A model generated the notes under the pieces. That model saw only the letters and a program-made list of their open reading frames with translations, had not been told where the DNA came from and did no database searches. From Streptomyces sp. NBC_01497 (lineage in GTDB: Bacteria; Actinomycetota; Actinomycetes; Streptomycetales; Streptomycetaceae), in NCBI RefSeq assembly GCF_036250695.1, contig NZ_CP109427.1, forward strand, positions 5,456,001 to 5,520,000: DNA of 64,000 nt. The letters are read 5' to 3'. Below are positions 61,088 to 64,000 of this stretch, piece by piece. The translations under genes were made by a program, and so were the position numbers. How positions within the stretch are numbered: the stretch's first letter is position 1; each line of letters begins with the position of its first letter.

Positions 61088-62334
61088 CCGCGAACACCCC
61101 GCGGTCCGGGTCCGGTTCGGCCCCACTGAGGCTGCCGGAAGCGGGCGGCGGCCTGCGTACGTACCTCCCTCGCGGTGAACCGGCCGCCTTCCTCGCATCC
61201 GGTACGGGTGCGCCGGGCGGTGCGGGAGGCGCGAGCGGTACGGGGCCGGGCACCGCGGCGCCCGCCGTCTCCCGTACGGTCTTCGCCGCCGCGCACGTCG
61301 TCGCCGACCCGTACGCGGACACCACGCCCGACGCGCCGGCCGCGCTCGACTGGGACGCGACACTCGCCTTCCGCCGGCACCTGTGGGCCCAGGGACTCGG
61401 CGTCGCGGAGGCCATGGACACCGCGCAGCGCGGCATGGGTCTCGACTGGGCCGGCGCCGCCGAGCTGATCCGCAGGTCCGCGGCCGAGGCGAAGGCCGTC
61501 GGCGGGCGCGTCGCCTGCGGCGTGGGGACCGACCAACTCGCCCCGGGGACGCACTCCCTGGCCGAGGTGACGGCCGCCTACGAGGAGCAGCTCGCCCTCG
61601 CGGAGGAGACCGGCACGCAGGCGATCCTGATGGCCTCACGGGCGCTCGCCGTCGCGGCGGCCGGGCCCGACGCGTACCTGGAGACGTACGACCACCTGCT
61701 GCGGCAGGCGGACGAACCGGTGATCCTGCACTGGCTCGGGCCGATGTTCGACCCGGCGCTGGCGGGTTACTGGGGCAGCGCCGACCTCGACACCGCCACC
61801 AGCACCTTCCTCCAGGTCATCGCGGACCATCCGGACAAGGTCGACGGCATCAAGATCTCGCTCCTCGACGCGGGGCGCGAGATCGACGTGCGCCGCCGCC
61901 TGCCGGAGGGCGTGCGGTGCTACACGGGTGACGACTTCAACTACCCGGAGCTGATCGCCGGTGACGAACACGGCTTCAGTCATGCCCTGTTGGGTGTCTT
62001 CGATCCCCTGGCGCCGCTGGCGGCGAAGGCCCTGCGGGTCCTGGACACGGGCGACGTGAAGGGGTTCCGGGAGCTGCTCGACCCGAGTGTGGAGCTGTCG
62101 CGGCACCTGTTCCAGGCGCCCACGCGCTTCTACAAGACGGGTGTGGTCCTCCTCGCCTGGCTGGCCGGGTACCAGGACCACTTCGCGATGGTGGGCCACC
62201 AGCAGGCCGCCCGGTCCCTTCCGCATCTCGCGCGCGCCTATGAACTCGCCGACACCCTCGGTCTGTTCCCCGATCCGTCGCGTGCGGCCGAGCGCATGCG
62301 CAGCCTCCTGCACGTGTACGGGGTGACGCGGTGA
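61084..62334 (+). CDS. DUF993 protein (DHDPS-like TIM barrel)
   Basis: A 416-residue protein of the DUF993 family, related to dihydrodipicolinate synthase/aldolase barrels. Conserved stretches: LDWDATLAFRRHLWAQGLGV, RGMGLDWAGAAELIRRS, VACGVGTDQL, VILHWLGPMFDPAL and DGIKISLLDAGREI with a Lys at the position of the Schiff-base Lys of aldolases. The N-terminal 75 residues contain a low-complexity Gly/Ala patch. GTG start overlaps the Gfo/Idh stop; its own stop overlaps the following GTG. Function is unknown; the fold and context suggest retro-aldol or lyase chemistry. Confidence 0.9.
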   Translation: MTANTPRSGSGSAPLRLPEAGGGLRTYLPRGEPAAFLASGTGAPGGAGGASGTGPGTAAPAVSRTVFAAAHVVADPYADTTPDAPAALDWDATLAFRRHLWAQGLGVAEAMDTAQRGMGLDWAGAAELIRRSAAEAKAVGGRVACGVGTDQLAPGTHSLAEVTAAYEEQLALAEETGTQAILMASRALAVAAAGPDAYLETYDHLLRQADEPVILHWLGPMFDPALAGYWGSADLDTATSTFLQVIADHPDKVDGIKISLLDAGREIDVRRRLPEGVRCYTGDDFNYPELIAGDEHGFSHALLGVFDPLAPLAAKALRVLDTGDVKGFRELLDPSVELSRHLFQAPTRFYKTGVVLLAWLAGYQDHFAMVGHQQAARSLPHLARAYELADTLGLFPDPSRAAERMRSLLHVYGVTR

Positions 62335-63176
62335 GCGAACACGTCGCGGGCGACCTGAGCCGCTTCAGCATCAACCAGATGACCGTCAAACAGCTCTCGC
62401 TGCCCCAACTGAGCGACGCGTGCGTGCGGTTCGGTGTGGGGGGCGTGGGCCTGTGGCGCGCGCCCGTCCAGGCGTACGGGGTCGACGCGGCGGCGAAGCT
62501 CGTACGCGAAGCGGGCCTGCGCGTCACCACACTGTGCCGGGGCGGCTTCCTCACCGCCGTCGAGCCGGCCGCGCGGGCGGCGGCCCTCGCCGACAACCGG
62601 GCCGCCGTCGACGAGTGCGTCGCGCTCGGCACGGACACACTCGTCATGGTCTCGGGCGGGCTGCCGCCGGGAGAGCGCGACCTGGGCGCCGCGCGGGAAC
62701 GCGTCGCTGACGCGCTGGGCGAACTCGCCCCGTACGCGGGGGAGCGCGGGGTACGACTGGCGATCGAGCCGCTGCACCCGATGTTCGCGTCCGACCGGTG
62801 CGTGGTCTCGACACTCGACCAGGCCCTCGCGCTCGCCGAGCGCTTCCCGGCGGGGCAGGTGGGCGTGGTCGTGGACACCTACCACATCTGGTGGGACGAC
62901 CGGGCGCCCGCGGCGGTGGCGCGGGCGGGCGAGGAGGGCAGGATCCACTCGTTCCAACTCGCTGACTGGATCACGCCGTTGCCCGCAGGTGTCCTCAACG
63001 GCCGGGGTCTGATCGGTGACGGTGCGGTGGACCTGCGGCAGTGGCGGGAGCGCGTGGACGCGACCGGCTTCACCGGCCCGATCGAGGTGGAGCTGTTCAA
63101 CGACGACCTGTGGGAACGGGACGGGGAGGACCTCTTGCGTGACGTCGCTGAACGCTACGTACGGCACGCGCTGTAG
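62331..63176 (+). CDS. Sugar phosphate isomerase/epimerase family protein
   Basis: A 281-residue xylose-isomerase-like TIM barrel. The start MSEHVAGDLSRFSINQMTVK precedes strand one. The metal site candidates are the Glu in RLAIEPLHPMFA, the Asp and His in VVDTYHIWWD, the His in GRIHSFQLADW and the Glu in GPIEVELFND, which matches the Glu-Asp-His-Glu pattern of the family. GTG overlaps the DUF993 stop. Third gene of the operon; it probably isomerises, epimerises or dehydrates the keto-sugar made by the Gfo/Idh enzyme. Confidence 0.92.
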   Translation: MSEHVAGDLSRFSINQMTVKQLSLPQLSDACVRFGVGGVGLWRAPVQAYGVDAAAKLVREAGLRVTTLCRGGFLTAVEPAARAAALADNRAAVDECVALGTDTLVMVSGGLPPGERDLGAARERVADALGELAPYAGERGVRLAIEPLHPMFASDRCVVSTLDQALALAERFPAGQVGVVVDTYHIWWDDRAPAAVARAGEEGRIHSFQLADWITPLPAGVLNGRGLIGDGAVDLRQWRERVDATGFTGPIEVELFNDDLWERDGEDLLRDVAERYVRHAL

Positions 63177-63425
63177 CGGTAGACCGGTCGCCCGGGGCCC
63201 TGCGGCCCCGGCGCCCCGGTCGCCCTGACGCGCCGGTCGCGGGTCGGTGACGCGGTGGGGCCCGCGCCGTTCATGCGCCGGGCCGCTCGCCGTGGGCCCC
63301 GGCCCGGAGCGCCGTGGGCCGCGATCACCCGAGCGGGTGGCCGAGTTGTACACACGAGCGGCGGCCCGCTCCGGGTTGTCCACAGGCCCGGGCCGGGTGC
63401 CGCCCGCGGGGGATACCGTCGGGGC

Positions 63426-64000
63426 ATGTCCAGCCGCACGCCTGCGCAGGCCCCGGGATCCCGCTCCCTCGCCGTACTCGAAGCCGTCCTCGAACGGATC
63501 ACGTACGCCAACGAGGAGAGCGGATACACGGTCGCGCGCGTCGACACCGGACGCGGGGGCGACCTGCTGACGGTCGTCGGGGCGCTGCTCGGCGCACAGC
63601 CGGGCGAGTCGCTGCGCATGGAGGGCCACTGGGGCTCCCACCCGCAGTACGGCAAGCAGTTCACGGTCGACAACTACCGGGTCACCCTGCCCGCGACGAT
63701 CCAGGGCATCCGCCGCTACCTGGGATCGGGTCTCGTCAAGGGCATCGGGCCCGTCTTCGCCGACCGCATCGTCACCCACTTCGGGCTCGACACCCTGGAC
63801 ATCATCGAGCAGGAGCCCGGCCGGCTGATCGAGGTGCCGGGGCTCGGCCCCAAGCGGACCGGGAAGATCACGGCCGCCTGGGAGGAGCAGAAGGCCATCA
63901 AGGAGGTCATGGTCTTCCTCCAGGGCGTCGGCGTCTCCACCTCGATCGCCGTCCGCATCTACAAGAAGTACGGGGACGCGTCGATCTCCGTCGTCCGGCA
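63426..64000 (+). CDS. RecD2-like DNA helicase, 5' part only
   Basis: The first 191 codons of a RecD/TraA-type 5'-3' helicase; the gene runs off the window. After a short tail comes the OB-fold-like N-terminal domain (LAVLEAVLERITYANEESGY, then VVGALLGAQPGESLRMEGHW). Tandem helix-hairpin-helix motifs follow: GLVKGIGPVFADRIV and VPGLGPKRTGKI, and then FLQGVGVSTSIAVRIYKKYG. This arrangement is characteristic of RecD2 (no RecB/RecC partner). The ATG at 63426 is used; walker motifs lie beyond the window. Its stand-alone position fits. Confidence 0.92.
   Translation, partial: MSSRTPAQAPGSRSLAVLEAVLERITYANEESGYTVARVDTGRGGDLLTVVGALLGAQPGESLRMEGHWGSHPQYGKQFTVDNYRVTLPATIQGIRRYLGSGLVKGIGPVFADRIVTHFGLDTLDIIEQEPGRLIEVPGLGPKRTGKITAAWEEQKAIKEVMVFLQGVGVSTSIAVRIYKKYGDASISVVR

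Noticed and set aside
1..64000. Prophage, insertion sequence, integrative element or large biosynthetic gene cluster
   Set aside because: No integrase, transposase, att-like repeats at the tRNA, or PKS/NRPS modules were seen; the only siderophore cluster is the small des locus.

Overview
The window is a GC-rich actinobacterial chromosome segment, almost certainly from a Streptomyces. The grounds are very high GC3, frequent GTG starts, GTGA/ATGA translational couplings, a TTA-containing adpA next to orn and tRNA-His, and a complete desferrioxamine (des) locus beside a GH20 hexosaminidase and glmS. I see no phage genes, IS elements, CRISPR arrays or rRNA.

Layout. 1-16 kb, accessory-looking: 3' end of a LacI regulator; a response regulator, sensor kinase and lipoprotein operon; a DUF3152 protein with a metzincin-like zinc motif; an amidase divergent from a GlxA-type AraC regulator; an E1-only 2-oxoglutarate dehydrogenase (SucA-like, without the acyltransferase domain usual in actinobacteria); a TetR regulator divergent from an aldehyde dehydrogenase; a PPOX/F420 flavoprotein; and a class A beta-lactamase lipoprotein. 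16.3-16.9 kb holds an AMP-ligase pseudogene broken by an 11-bp tandem duplication. 17-25 kb is core: tRNA-His, orn, adpA, a small membrane protein, a universal stress protein, a YaaH-type transporter and glmS. 25-36 kb: a DUF4429/SHOCT protein, a GH20 hexosaminidase, desABCD, and desEF upstream with a second iron box. 37-43 kb: a leucine-catabolic operon (acyl-CoA dehydrogenase, HMG-CoA lyase, biotin carboxylase and carboxyltransferase subunits) with a divergent TetR gene and two matching operators. 44-50 kb: peroxiredoxin, a putative phosphatase, acyl-CoA thioesterase II, an acyl-CoA dehydrogenase, an SDR, a tiny membrane protein and a GPP34 protein. 50-56 kb: a fused ABC exporter and a secreted S37 tripeptidyl aminopeptidase. 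56.5-63.2 kb: two carbohydrate/acid oxidoreductase blocks, including a tightly coupled Gfo/Idh-DUF993-isomerase operon facing a LacI gene. The window ends inside a recD2-like helicase gene.

How parts work together. The des genes make and recapture ferrioxamine under DmdR/IdeR-type iron boxes. The TetR gene at 43.2 kb probably represses itself and the leucine operon. AdpA is a developmental regulator whose translation should depend on the bldA tRNA. The 59.9-63.2 kb operon is the best candidate for an uncharacterised pathway: a LacI-type operator controls a dehydrogenase, a TIM-barrel DUF993 protein and a metal-dependent isomerase fold. All functions are read from motifs and family resemblance; no database search was possible.
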